Counted from the first letter of the stretch, positions 15,177-24,262 are shown. The stretch is 64,000 bases of DNA from PSRF01 sp051000815 (GCA_051000815.1 JBPCNX010000037.1:124001-188000), one strand, 5' to 3'. Numbers and translations are program-made. The notes: a model not told the origin generated them from the sequence alone.

Positions 15177-17204
15177 CTACAACATCACCTTAAAGGCTGC
15201 TTCATCCAGCACCGCAACGGCCAGTGCCGTCGCCTTCTCCAATTTCGACCCAGCGTCTGCACCAGCAACCACATAGTCCGTCTTCTTGCTGACTGAGGAC
15301 ATCACGCGCCCCCCGCGCGCTTCAATCAACGCTCGGGCTTCGTCCCGCGTAAATGAACCCAACGTGCCGGTCAAGACAAACTGCTTGTTCACGAATCTGT
15401 CATCCAAAGTCTCTGCAGTCTGACGTTCAATGCTCGTCCTTACACCTGCAGCGTGCAGACGTTCGCAGAGTGAAACATTCCCCGAGTCCTCAAACCAGTC
15501 GTGGACGCTTTGAGCAACGGTGAGCCCGATTTCAGGGATGTCGTCGAGCTCTTCCACCGTCGCTTTGGCGATGGCTTCCAGGGAGCCAAAGTGTCGCGCG
15601 AGTATACCGGCCGTTCGGTCGCCAACATGACGGATGCCGAGGGCGTAAACCAGGTTCGAAAGGTCACGGTTCTTGCTGGCTTCAATCTGTGCCAGCAGGT
15701 TAGCGGCCGACTTTTCAGCCATTCGTTCCAGTCCGGCAACATCCTGAAGAGTGAGTAAATAAAGATCGCCGAAGTCGCGCAACATTTTTTTTGCCACCAG
15801 CTGATCGACCAGTGATTCACCCAGGCCTTCGATACGCATTGCCCGGCGCGAAGCAAAGTGAAAGACCCGGCCTTTGAGTTGGGCGGGACAATCCGCAGCC
15901 ACGCAACGCGACACGACTTCGCCTTCGACTTTGGAAATTTCGCCCCCGCACACAGGACATTTGCGCGGCATTCGAAAAGGCTTCTCTGTGCCGGTGCGCT
16001 TTGACTTGATCACCTTCAAAACTTTCGGGATAACTTCGCCGCCCTTTTCAATCAACACCCAATCGCCCGCGCGAACTCCCAAACGTTTGACTTCGTCGGC
16101 ATTGTGCAATGTGGCCCGCGAAACAGTAGTTCCGGCCAGCAGTACCGGCTCGAGATTGGCAACCGGCGTCAGGGCCCCGGTTCGTCCGACCTGGACGACG
16201 ATCGAGACTACTTTCGTTGTAGCCTGCCTCGCGGGATATTTGTAGGCGACCGCCCAACGCGGGGCCTTCGCGGTAGCGCCAAACTCATCCTGCTGGGTTG
16301 TCGAATTCACTTTCACCACCAGCCCGTCGATCTCGTAATCAAGATCGTCGCGCTGCGTTTCCATTTCCCTGCAAAATTCGATTACCTCGGCGATTGACGA
16401 GCACAGCACACGGTGCGGATTAACGCGAAAGCCGGCGGCTTCAAGCCAGTTGAGTGCTTCCCAATGGGTCGCAAACGGCTTGCGGTCGCCGGTGATCAGG
16501 TCGTAAGCAAACAGATCCAGTCCCCGCTGGGCCACAATCCGCGAATCGAGTTGTCTCAGCGTGCCGGCTGCAGCATTGCGTGGATTTGCGAATCGCGACT
16601 CGCCCTGTTCTTCACGCTCGCTGTTGGTCCGCTCAAATACTTTGCGGGGAATAAAAACCTCGCCTCGCACTTCGACCCCCGGCCCAACCTTGTTCTTTCC
16701 GCGGAGTTTCAAAGGAACACTGCGGATGGTGCGCGCATTCTGAGTTACATCTTCACCGATGCGGCCATCACCGCGAGTCACTCCTCGCAGCAGAAGTTGG
16801 TCTGCGTACTGCAGGGATATAGAAACACCATCGATCTTGAGCTCCGCCACATACTCCACAGGCCGGCCTTCGGCCAGTCGTTGACAGCGCTGATCGAAGG
16901 CTACCAATTCTTCGGTGTTGTAACTGTTTTCAAGCGAAAGCATAGGACGGCGGTGAACAACCTCGGGGAAACTCTCCGCGGGTCGTCCGCCAACTCGCTG
17001 GGTAGGACTGTCAGAGGTTATTAATTCAGGATGTTGGGCTTCGAGTCTCTGAAGTTGGGCAAGCAACGCATCGTATTCCGCGTCGGAGATTTCGGGATTG
17101 TCGTTGACGTAGTAGAGCTCTTCATGCCGACGGATTTCTTCTCTTAACTGAAGAATCTCTTTGTTAACGGCGGGTTCTTTTTTGGTTGACTTAGCGCTGC
17201 CCAC
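15177..17204 (-). CDS. ligA: NAD-dependent DNA ligase
   Basis: This replicative DNA ligase seals nicks using NAD+. The 675-residue protein has the usual order. An Ia domain starts near residue 20. The adenylation domain has its active-site lysine in AELKIDG at about 120. The OB fold follows. The four-cysteine zinc finger is CPVCGGEISK ... CVAADCPAQL. Helix-hairpin-helix repeats and a C-terminal BRCT domain (FVLTGTLGSFTRDEARALIE) complete it. The start is GTG at 17204 with AGGGGAAAG upstream. No defects were seen. Confidence 0.97.
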   Translation of the reverse strand: MGSAKSTKKEPAVNKEILQLREEIRRHEELYYVNDNPEISDAEYDALLAQLQRLEAQHPELITSDSPTQRVGGRPAESFPEVVHRRPMLSLENSYNTEELVAFDQRCQRLAEGRPVEYVAELKIDGVSISLQYADQLLLRGVTRGDGRIGEDVTQNARTIRSVPLKLRGKNKVGPGVEVRGEVFIPRKVFERTNSEREEQGESRFANPRNAAAGTLRQLDSRIVAQRGLDLFAYDLITGDRKPFATHWEALNWLEAAGFRVNPHRVLCSSIAEVIEFCREMETQRDDLDYEIDGLVVKVNSTTQQDEFGATAKAPRWAVAYKYPARQATTKVVSIVVQVGRTGALTPVANLEPVLLAGTTVSRATLHNADEVKRLGVRAGDWVLIEKGGEVIPKVLKVIKSKRTGTEKPFRMPRKCPVCGGEISKVEGEVVSRCVAADCPAQLKGRVFHFASRRAMRIEGLGESLVDQLVAKKMLRDFGDLYLLTLQDVAGLERMAEKSAANLLAQIEASKNRDLSNLVYALGIRHVGDRTAGILARHFGSLEAIAKATVEELDDIPEIGLTVAQSVHDWFEDSGNVSLCERLHAAGVRTSIERQTAETLDDRFVNKQFVLTGTLGSFTRDEARALIEARGGRVMSSVSKKTDYVVAGADAGSKLEKATALAVAVLDEAAFKVML

Positions 17205-17261
17205 TTCTTTCCCCTAAAAGCTCTGCCAACAATGCGCGCATTCGCGAAAAGGTTGTGTGTG

Positions 17262-17458
17262 CATTCTCTGACTTCACTCCGATAGGAGTGAAATATTTAT
17301 AGACAAACACCATCCGCCAATACCAACTCCGTTCGGAGGAGCGGAATTCAGCTGAAGCTTTACTACTCCACATATGTTCCGCTCCTCCGAACGGAGCCGG
17401 AGGTCTCAAGCGACTTGATCTATAAACATGCCACCCCTAACGGGGTGAAATCCATTAC
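17262..17458. repeat. cluster of short GC-rich palindromes
   Basis: The spacer between ligA and the M20 gene holds small perfect palindromes: CACTCCGATAGGAGTG, CTCCGTTCGGAG (twice, about 70 bases apart, the second in inverted context) and CACCCCTAACGGGGTG. Two copies of an ATTTATAGA/TCTATAAA word also occur in opposite orientation. The outer parts form one imperfect inverted repeat centred near 17360. There is no gene here. Confidence 0.65.
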
Positions 17459-17488
17459 CACCGGCGCGAACGACCTTGCCGCATTCGG

Positions 17489-18919
17489 TCAGCGCGCGAT
17501 TTTCTCTTCTTTGCTTATGGCGTATCGGCCGCTCGTGCGCAGCTTGTCAGTTTTCGTTTCTTCGTTGTCCTCGCCCAGACGATTAATTACACGGCCCAGA
17601 AATTTTATGCTCAGCAGAAAATCGTCCAGTCGCACATTCTCGTCCGGGCCATGAGGATTCGAGCCCGCGTAACTAACACCAAAAGAAGCCACGGGTGTGG
17701 GCGGCGCTGAAACCCCGCAGACAGCGCCAACCGGTCCGCTTGAAGGATCCATCGGATAAACGAGCGGCGCGGTGCCGTAAACCTCCATTGCGGAGCCAAT
17801 CACGGCTTGGGCAACCTGCGACGTGGCCGACGCCTTTGCCAGTGGCGCGCTGCCAAGTTCGATAATCTCTATGTCCTTGAATCCGCGTAAGTCGAGATGC
17901 GTTCGTAATAAATTGAGTACCAATGCCGGCGTGAGGTCAGGCACCAGACGGAAGTCCAGGCGCGCCATCGCAGTGCTCGGCAACACAGTCTTAGCGCCCG
18001 CCTCAGTGTGCCCGGTTTGCATGCCGCAGATCGTGCAAGTTGGTCCGAAGATATGTTCCTTCACCAACGCGGGACCTTTCATCGAGCGCACCCAACCGCC
18101 AATGCGAAACTCCTTCTTCAAGCCTGCTTCGTCCAGCTCGATTGCCTTCAACGCCTCGGCGTCCTGCGCATCAATTGGAGCAAGGTGGGAAGAGAAGCCA
18201 TCGATGGTGATCACGCCTTTGGGGGAAGTGATTGTCGCCAGCGCCTGCACCAGTCGCCATGCCGGATTAGGAACAATCGCACCCCACTTTGAATGAAGAT
18301 CGGACCGCGCACCGTGCGCGCGCAATTCAATGAAGGTGATGCCTTTAAAACCGAGACTGATCACTGGGCGCTCTTTCGTGTCGCGATAGCCTTCGTCCCA
18401 GATACAACCCTGCGCGGCAAGGAGATCTGGATGCTCGTCGGTAAATCTAAACAGACTGGGACTTCCCAATCCGTCCTCTCCTTCAACGATGAAACGTAAC
18501 GAGATCGGTAGTTTGCCAAAAGTCTTCTGGTAAGCCTCAACTGCGGCCAGGCGCGCCAACAGATCTCCCTTACTGTTCGCAGCACCGCGGGCGTAAAGCT
18601 TTCCGTCAACGATTGATCCGGAAAAGGGGCCAAACGACCAGTCTGTGAGATGACCGACTGGCTGCACGTCGTAGTGTCCATAAACGACGTAACTGGGACC
18701 GCTGCCACACTCGCCGTAAATGATCGGATAGCCCGTGCCCATCTTGAATAGCCGAGTGCCGATCCCCACACGCTGCATCGACTGCTCTACAGCTTCGGCC
18801 ATCGCGCGCATGCCGGTGCCGCGTGCGGCTACCGAGGGCATGCGACAGAGCGTCTGTAAGCGCTCGGCAAAACTGCGCGCGTGGCGGTCGACGTACCGAT
18901 CAAAACGTGAAAAGCTCAT
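17489..18919 (-). CDS. M20-family peptidase homologue with altered metal ligands
   Basis: This is a 476-residue protein of the M20 (carnosinase/DapE-like) fold, with the dimerisation domain inserted at about 200-350. The conserved blocks are present. The first zinc histidine is in YGHYDVQP, the WDEG aspartate region follows at about 195, and the last histidine is in SNPHGPDENVR. But the bridging aspartate of the usual (T/A)D(D/N)KG motif is Asn in RGAANSKGD. The EGxEExGS motif reads EGEDGLGS, so the general base is Asp and the next ligand is Gly. Activity is therefore uncertain. Its ATG overlaps the upstream acyltransferase stop (ATGA), so the two are translationally coupled. Confidence 0.85.
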   Translation of the reverse strand: MSFSRFDRYVDRHARSFAERLQTLCRMPSVAARGTGMRAMAEAVEQSMQRVGIGTRLFKMGTGYPIIYGECGSGPSYVVYGHYDVQPVGHLTDWSFGPFSGSIVDGKLYARGAANSKGDLLARLAAVEAYQKTFGKLPISLRFIVEGEDGLGSPSLFRFTDEHPDLLAAQGCIWDEGYRDTKERPVISLGFKGITFIELRAHGARSDLHSKWGAIVPNPAWRLVQALATITSPKGVITIDGFSSHLAPIDAQDAEALKAIELDEAGLKKEFRIGGWVRSMKGPALVKEHIFGPTCTICGMQTGHTEAGAKTVLPSTAMARLDFRLVPDLTPALVLNLLRTHLDLRGFKDIEIIELGSAPLAKASATSQVAQAVIGSAMEVYGTAPLVYPMDPSSGPVGAVCGVSAPPTPVASFGVSYAGSNPHGPDENVRLDDFLLSIKFLGRVINRLGEDNEETKTDKLRTSGRYAISKEEKIAR

Positions 18920-19701
18920 GGCTTCATGGCGGCGTCTATAGATTCAGTCTTGTAAAGCAGATAACGCGGTCGGCCCGCGGTTCGTTCAAAGCCCGCGCAA
19001 ATGAGATCGGCAGCAAACGCCTGCTGAAATTCCTGACGCACGCGCAGCTGTTCCATCCTGGCGGTCTGCGAATCTTCCGCGACCAGGTTCGTCCAATTTG
19101 ACGGAAGCTCAATAGTTGCGTCCGCATCCGCTCGAGCTTCCACCTGCCCGCCGTTTGCGAGCTTGTTTACTCGCGGGGATGTGAGTTCCCAACCGGCAAA
19201 CAGCCGATCGCTGTCGAGACCGGGCGCTGCCTTCCTGTTCTTACCTGGATCAATTGCGTAATCAGTGCCGTAGAAATTTTCTGCATAACTGCGAACAACA
19301 ACGCCGAGACGATTCAAATTAAAATGAGCGTTGCGGGATTGCATTGGATCCCATGTCCACTTAATGAAACGTCGGCCCTCAGCGAGCGCTCGCTGCCGTT
19401 GCGCCCACTTGAGCCGAGCGCCGACACCCTGGTTTTGATATTCACCGTCGACGGCCATCATGTGGGAATACCCGAATATCTCGCCTCCGTCACGCACGCC
19501 GACGAGATGGTGCACAAATCCAGCCAGCCTCCCTTCACTCGTAAACGCTCCCAGGGTCCAACCCCCGGCCTGCCGCGAAACCACCAAATGACGACGCGGT
19601 GATATCTCCAGGTCGGGCAAGCCAAATACATCTCGTTGCAGCCGCACACACCAATCAAACTCCTCTACGGTTTCGCATTCGCGAATTTCGATCTGATCCA
19701 T
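18916..19701 (-). CDS. GNAT-superfamily acyltransferase-like protein
   Basis: This is a 261-residue protein. The N-terminal 150 residues have the GNAT pattern: a strand GYSHMMAVDGEYQNQGVG, with the acetyl-CoA pyrophosphate loop QNQGVG, followed by the helix ARLKWAQRQRALAEGR. The next block, IKWTWDPMQSRNAHFNLNRLG, is typical of a COG3375-like subgroup. The C-terminal part (ELPSNWTNL and after) resembles no domain I know. The gene is directly upstream of and overlaps the M20 homologue by the ATGA quadruplet, which suggests a joint pathway, perhaps N-acylation and processing of small peptides or amino acids (inference). Confidence 0.8.
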   Translation of the reverse strand: MDQIEIRECETVEEFDWCVRLQRDVFGLPDLEISPRRHLVVSRQAGGWTLGAFTSEGRLAGFVHHLVGVRDGGEIFGYSHMMAVDGEYQNQGVGARLKWAQRQRALAEGRRFIKWTWDPMQSRNAHFNLNRLGVVVRSYAENFYGTDYAIDPGKNRKAAPGLDSDRLFAGWELTSPRVNKLANGGQVEARADADATIELPSNWTNLVAEDSQTARMEQLRVRQEFQQAFAADLICAGFERTAGRPRYLLYKTESIDAAMKP

Positions 19702-19708
19702 GCGACTG

Positions 19709-20560
19709 TTATTCCTTTGCCGGACGTGCTGGTAACTGAATCAAAACCCGCAATCCGCCCTGATCACGATTCTGCAAGGTGACGCTGCCATTCATTAGTT
19801 CCAACAAACGGTGTCCGATGATGATTCCCAGTTCATTTATGTCGGCTTCTCGAGCGCTGGTGGTTTCGTCGGGATCAAACACTCGCGCCACGTCGGCTAT
19901 CGCCGGGCCGGTATCATCGATCTGGATCCGTAACAACGCCTCCTCGGTTACATCTCCATGAACGTACACATGTGTTTCCGCCGCGCTGCGACTAAGTGCC
20001 CAGGCGAGAAAGTTGTAGAGAATCTGGCGCACTTTTCCATGGTCGGAGACGATGGTGGTCACATGAGGCGCCAGCTCGTAATCGAGCAAAACTTGACGGA
20101 CATGAGCAAAGCGCTGCAGGGCGCGACAAGACTCACTCAAAGTGTCGCGTACGTGAAACTCCTGGAGGAAGACTTCTGTTTGCCCGGCCTCGACGCGAGA
20201 GAGATCAACAAGTTGATTGAGACTGGATTGAAGTTGAATTCCCGAGTCCTGGATCTTCTTGCAAAAGCGACGTTGCGGATCGGTCAGCATCTCCTGATCG
20301 AGCAGGATTTCACTGAAGCCAAGGATTGAGGTTAGCGGCGTGCGCAACTCGTGCGACATCCGCGCCAGAAACAATGACCGGTAATGAGAAACGCGTCGCA
20401 GTTCGCGATTGGCACCTTCGAGTTCAGCCGATCGCAGTTTCAACTCTTCGATCAAATGCTGGACGCGCTGATTCGCCTCGGCTGCATCCGCAACGGAAGC
20501 GCTTCCCGATGGTTGCCGGTCTTCAGGCTGGTTGACGTTGTTATTCGAAGTCTCACCCAT
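19709..20560 (-). CDS. histidine-kinase-like protein with degenerate ATPase domain
   Basis: A coiled-coil segment precedes a normal HisKA box, FLARMSHELRTPLTSILGFS, with the phospho-accepting histidine. The following HATPase region keeps the fold pattern but lacks key boxes. The N box is NFLAWALSRS, so the Mg-binding Asn is Trp. The G1 box is DDTGPAIAD rather than DxGxG. The G2 glycines are lost in NELGIIIGHRL. No membrane helix or sensor domain is present. It may be a pseudokinase, phosphotransfer protein or dimeric scaffold. The start is uncertain: 20560 has a GGTGAC upstream, while TTG at 20629 and ATG at 20575 are in frame. Confidence 0.75.
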   Translation of the reverse strand: MGETSNNNVNQPEDRQPSGSASVADAAEANQRVQHLIEELKLRSAELEGANRELRRVSHYRSLFLARMSHELRTPLTSILGFSEILLDQEMLTDPQRRFCKKIQDSGIQLQSSLNQLVDLSRVEAGQTEVFLQEFHVRDTLSESCRALQRFAHVRQVLLDYELAPHVTTIVSDHGKVRQILYNFLAWALSRSAAETHVYVHGDVTEEALLRIQIDDTGPAIADVARVFDPDETTSAREADINELGIIIGHRLLELMNGSVTLQNRDQGGLRVLIQLPARPAKE

Positions 20561-20817
20561 GATGTCACCGAGCATCATTGATTGAGCGGTCAGACAGCAA
20601 GGCGGTAATCTCTGGCAATCATCGCCCAACTCTTGCCCGGTTGTTATTAAAGTTGTTAGGGGAAATCAATATAGAGCCCGCTGTTGCACGTGTCAAAGTT
20701 CCGATTGTTTGAGTACCCTATCCAGAACATCACTTCTTTTTTCTTTGATTCGTGAGCTATCATTCGTTTGCCTGCAACTCGCTCCCATCGCATGTGAGTT
20801 GTCGCAGTCGATTCCAC

Positions 20818-22356
20818 ATGAATGGCCAACTAAATGAGCATCCGCTCGCTGAACTAATCCGCGAAATTTTGCTGCACCGTATGGGCGGCACCTTGCGTCT
20901 CAAGCAGGAAGCAGTAAAAGCAGTCGTTTACTTCGAAGCAGGCGAGATAATTTATGCGGCTTCAAATCTGAAAGAGTTGCGCCTGAATGAATACCTGAGA
21001 AAGCAAGGTCTCTTGTCAGCAGAACAGTTGGAGTCTATGGGTAACGAGCGCTCTGATCCATCCCTCGCCGCCGCACTTACCGAGAGCAGGATTCTCGACC
21101 AGCAGACGGTCAACAGAGTGATTGGCAAGCAGGTAACAGACCTCCTCCGGGTCGTGCTGCGGTGGACGGAAGGCACATGGGATTTCGATGAACGCGCGCA
21201 TCTGGGCGACCCTATTCGTGTGAAACTAAACGTTGCGGAACTATTGCTGCAAGCTGCCAGGAAAATGAATTTACAGTTAGTTGCGTCGCGGCTCTCAAAT
21301 CCCTTTGAGAAAATCAGTCCCGTCCCAGGTCTTCCAGAATTTGGCAAACTGTCCCCCACCGAAGGTTTTGTACTGTCGCGAGTCGATAGTCCGATGGAAC
21401 TTAACCGGTTGGTTTCGTTGAGTGGCCTCGGAGATCTGGAGGTTATGAAAACTGTATATGCCCTCACCCTGGTTGGATTTCTCGAACGCGAGTACTGGCC
21501 TGACGCATTCAAGAAAGCACGCCTGGAGGTTGGCGCCAGCGCTCCCCTTCCCGCCGAAACCAGCGGTGAACCGGTTGCTGAGCCTGACGTTTCCGTCCAC
21601 ACACTCGCTGCCGAGTTGCAGGAGTTGCTTGATAGACTGAAGGGAGCGTCGAGCCACTACGAAATACTGGACGTCGAAAGTACTGCTGACTCTGCGGATA
21701 TCAAACGCAGTTATTATGCTTTGGCGCGCCGTTATCACCCTGATAGATTTCATATGCAGGCTGGGACACCATTACACGCGAGCATCGAATCAGCATTTGC
21801 CAGAATTGCTCAGGCCTATGTGACGTTGACAGATCCTGCGCAACGTTCTGGCTATGACGCGAAGCTCGCCGCGCGCGTGAGACAGCGACAATTTGTGCAG
21901 GAAGTGCCAGAGTCAAACAAAAGCACGCGAATGCCGTCTGAAGCTAAGAGGAGTGCTGACGGTGAAAACTCGCCGGAGACTGAGTGGACACGGGCTGAAA
22001 GCAGTTTCAAGGAGGGCTTTGTAGCTTTACAGCAGGGCCAGAAACAGACGGCGATTGTAAATCTCGCCACTGCCGCGCGTCTTGTTCCCAGCGAAGCGCG
22101 GTTTCGGGCTTACTATGGACGGGCGCTGGCCGCTGTGCCAGACACCCGACGTCTCGCCGAAGCAGAGTTGCAGGCGGCTATCAAGCTTGATCCGGACAAC
22201 TCAGCGTATCGACTGATGCTTGCAGAGCTCTTTTGTGATCTCGGCTTCTTGCGCCGTGCTGCGGGTGAACTTAAGCGAGTGATCTCTACCGAACCTAACA
22301 ACTCGGCGGCCCAGAGTCTCAGGCGCCGCATCGAGGCTACAGGTGGCAGCACCTAA
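20818..22356 (+). CDS. DUF4388 - DnaJ - TPR fusion protein
   Basis: This is a 512-residue protein from ATG 20818 (MNGQLNEHPLAELIREILLH). Residues about 1-130 form a DUF4388 (PATAN-like) domain, GTLRLKQEAVKAVVYFEAGE ... VVLRWTEGTWDFDE, known from bacterial regulators of motility and surface behaviour. A second winged-helix-like segment (LSRVDSPMELNRLVSLSG) follows. Then comes a J-domain with the HPD motif in YYALARRYHPDRFH at about 300, so it could stimulate an Hsp70. The C-terminus has two TPR units. The GTG start at 20752 is in frame but not conserved. It is divergent from the degenerate kinase gene and upstream of an HD-domain gene. The client is unknown. Confidence 0.85.
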   Translation: MNGQLNEHPLAELIREILLHRMGGTLRLKQEAVKAVVYFEAGEIIYAASNLKELRLNEYLRKQGLLSAEQLESMGNERSDPSLAAALTESRILDQQTVNRVIGKQVTDLLRVVLRWTEGTWDFDERAHLGDPIRVKLNVAELLLQAARKMNLQLVASRLSNPFEKISPVPGLPEFGKLSPTEGFVLSRVDSPMELNRLVSLSGLGDLEVMKTVYALTLVGFLEREYWPDAFKKARLEVGASAPLPAETSGEPVAEPDVSVHTLAAELQELLDRLKGASSHYEILDVESTADSADIKRSYYALARRYHPDRFHMQAGTPLHASIESAFARIAQAYVTLTDPAQRSGYDAKLAARVRQRQFVQEVPESNKSTRMPSEAKRSADGENSPETEWTRAESSFKEGFVALQQGQKQTAIVNLATAARLVPSEARFRAYYGRALAAVPDTRRLAEAELQAAIKLDPDNSAYRLMLAELFCDLGFLRRAAGELKRVISTEPNNSAAQSLRRRIEATGGST

Positions 22357-22398
22357 CACGTGTTTCTAGAGACGGACCGTTAGAATTCCGACAATCTT

Positions 22399-23067
22399 AT
22401 GGCCTCAATACACAGAACCAGCGAGACCGAAAAGGGCGATGCTTTCCAGCAATTGGCTGAGGCGACTGATGAGTTTGAGCGCTACCGGCATCCGCACGCC
22501 ATTCGCATTGCGAGGATCGCCGACCAAATCGCTGACCGTTTTCATATGGCCACTCGTGATCGTAAGTCGCTGCACACCGCGGCATTGATGCACGATTTAG
22601 GTGAGGCCGTGATGGAGCGAGACTACATGCAGCGCGAGGGCCAGCTAAGCGACGAAGAACGCATTGACCTGGCACGCCATCCCGTAATCGGCGAGCAGGA
22701 ATCGGCACGCGCCGGGGCAGATCGAGCGACAACCCTGCTTGTTCGTTGGCATCATGAATGGTGGAATGGGACCGGATATCCCGATTCTTTGCGAGGCGAA
22801 GAAATTCCGCTCGCCTGCCGCATCCTCAGGGTTGCCGATTCGTATGCATCCCTGACAGATGTGCGCCCTTTTCGGCCTGCCTTCACGGCGGCTAGGGCGC
22901 GGGGCGAACTGATTGAGCGCGCGGGAATCGAGTTCGACCCGCGAGTGGTAATGATGTTTCTCCTGCTGGAGTCTATCCCGGAGCTGGAATCGTTCGCGGG
23001 AACGTCGGAAGCCGACGAAAACCAATCTGTGAGTGGGCCGGATCTCTTCTCCTCATTCATGAAGTGA
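22399..23067 (+). CDS. HD-GYP-like phosphohydrolase
   Basis: This is a 222-residue single-domain protein. The metal-binding histidine in RHPHAIRIARIA, the HD doublet in LMHDLGE, HPVIGE, and HHEWWNGTGYPDSLRGEEIPL are all in place. The last carries the GYP motif of cyclic-di-GMP phosphodiesterases. RVADSYASLT closes the set. The usual HDIGK is HDLGE here, so one position differs. The output is probably c-di-GMP hydrolysis, although related HD domains act on other nucleotides. It starts 43 bases after the DUF4388-DnaJ-TPR gene, so a shared signalling operon is likely. Confidence 0.85.
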   Translation: MASIHRTSETEKGDAFQQLAEATDEFERYRHPHAIRIARIADQIADRFHMATRDRKSLHTAALMHDLGEAVMERDYMQREGQLSDEERIDLARHPVIGEQESARAGADRATTLLVRWHHEWWNGTGYPDSLRGEEIPLACRILRVADSYASLTDVRPFRPAFTAARARGELIERAGIEFDPRVVMMFLLLESIPELESFAGTSEADENQSVSGPDLFSSFMK

Positions 23068-23092
23068 ACTTACCGTTAGGGCGACTGACACT

Positions 23093-24040
23093 GTGACTTA
23101 CAACTATCCCGAAACATTCTCCAACGGCTGGCTGGCATTTGAGCTTAACGTGCTCCGCCGACTGAAGTTTGGTTCGGTAGCGATTCCACTAACTGGCGAG
23201 CCGAACCTGGGCGCGCAGTTGAAACGCTGGGACGTACGTGTCGCGACCAACGATTCGTTTATCTGGTCTTTCACGAAAGCGACGGCGCTGGTGGAGAATT
23301 CGTCGGATCGTCTGGGAGAAGAGGATTTTAACGTCGTGCTTCAGGACGCTTACGCGCCCCGCGAAAAATTGGACAATGCGGCACTCACGAAATGGTTCAA
23401 CGAAAGCGACTCCTGGTGGTTTGATAATGTTCGCTTTAACGCTGAGCGCCTCGATAGCGCGCACAAACGCGCAATCGCTTTGACGCTGGGAATGATGGTG
23501 GGCGACTACGTGCTCTCTTTCGACAAAGACACCTGGCAGATGCGCGAGCCCCTGTCGCTGCCGAAAGTCTTTCGACAAATGGCCGAGTTACTTCCCTCCC
23601 CTTACGATAATTCTCTGAGCAACATAAGCTCAAACCAGGATGCACGCACATTCCTCGCCGAGCGGCAACACACGGATCTGCTATTTCTGCGATTGCCGGC
23701 GCCCGTTATTCAATCCGAACCGCCACGCGCTCTCCTTTCGAGCTGGCGCGAAGAATGGCTTCAGGGCGGTGATGATTTTTGGAAGGAGTTTGATCAGCGC
23801 CGCGCCGGCCGACTGGGTGCTCCGGTGCAAAGCAAGCAACAATACCTCGGCTTCGTGGAAGATTTGCTGCGTACTTCATCTCACATTCCTTCGTGGGCCA
23901 TCGCGCACACCGAGAATGGTTTCATCTCCGCTGACGAGTTGGTAGAAACAGTGAGCGCGATCAGGAAGGTAGCTGCGATTTATTCTAAGGATTTCTCCGA
24001 TCTGCTGGGAGTGAAGGCGTCAATTATCACGGCCGGCTAA
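23093..24040 (+). CDS. unknown protein downstream of HD-GYP gene
   Basis: This is a 315-residue soluble protein with GTG start at 23093, 25 bases after the previous stop. I do not recognise the family. Regions that look conserved are FELNVLRRLKFGSVAIPLTG, LGAQLKRWDVRVATND and DSWWFDNVRFNAER. The block LKRWDVRVATND followed by a helical body faintly recalls D12-class adenine methyltransferases (strand-Asp plus helix), but no NPPY-type motif is visible, so I do not assign that function. Codon use is like its neighbours. Position suggests cotranscription with the HD-GYP gene. Confidence 0.7.
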   Translation: MTYNYPETFSNGWLAFELNVLRRLKFGSVAIPLTGEPNLGAQLKRWDVRVATNDSFIWSFTKATALVENSSDRLGEEDFNVVLQDAYAPREKLDNAALTKWFNESDSWWFDNVRFNAERLDSAHKRAIALTLGMMVGDYVLSFDKDTWQMREPLSLPKVFRQMAELLPSPYDNSLSNISSNQDARTFLAERQHTDLLFLRLPAPVIQSEPPRALLSSWREEWLQGGDDFWKEFDQRRAGRLGAPVQSKQQYLGFVEDLLRTSSHIPSWAIAHTENGFISADELVETVSAIRKVAAIYSKDFSDLLGVKASIITAG

Positions 24041-24245
24041 CGGCAAAAGGCAGTAAGCAGTAGGCATTAAGCAGAATACAAAATTAGCCGCGGATGGACG
24101 CGGATGACGCAGGTTAGGGGAAATTTTCTGATCCATAGATCAGCGCAATTTGTTCTGATCCATATTATTTGTTCTGATCCGTGTCATCCGCGTTCATTCG
24201 CGGCTAATCTCGTATTCTGCTTTCTGCCTACCGCCTTCTGCCTTC
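24041..24245. repeat. long hairpin of TTCTGCC and TAGCCGCGGAT words
   Basis: The left arm (about 24041-24107: GGCAGTAAGCAGTAGGC, AGCAGAATAC, ATTAGCCGCGGATG, ACGCGGATGACGC) and the right arm (about 24180-24245: TCATCCGCGTTCATTC, GCGGCTAATCTCGTATTCTG, CTTTCTGCCTACCGCC) are complementary almost throughout. The loop of about 70 bases itself has a direct repeat TTGTTCTGATCC. The hairpin fills the space between two convergent genes. Confidence 0.85.
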
Positions 24246-24262
24246 TGCCTTCTGCCCACTGC

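Noticed and set aside
23093..24040. D12-class adenine methyltransferase assignment
   Set aside because: Only a faint resemblance (LKRWDVRVATND) was seen; the catalytic NPPY-type motif is missing, so it is left as unknown.
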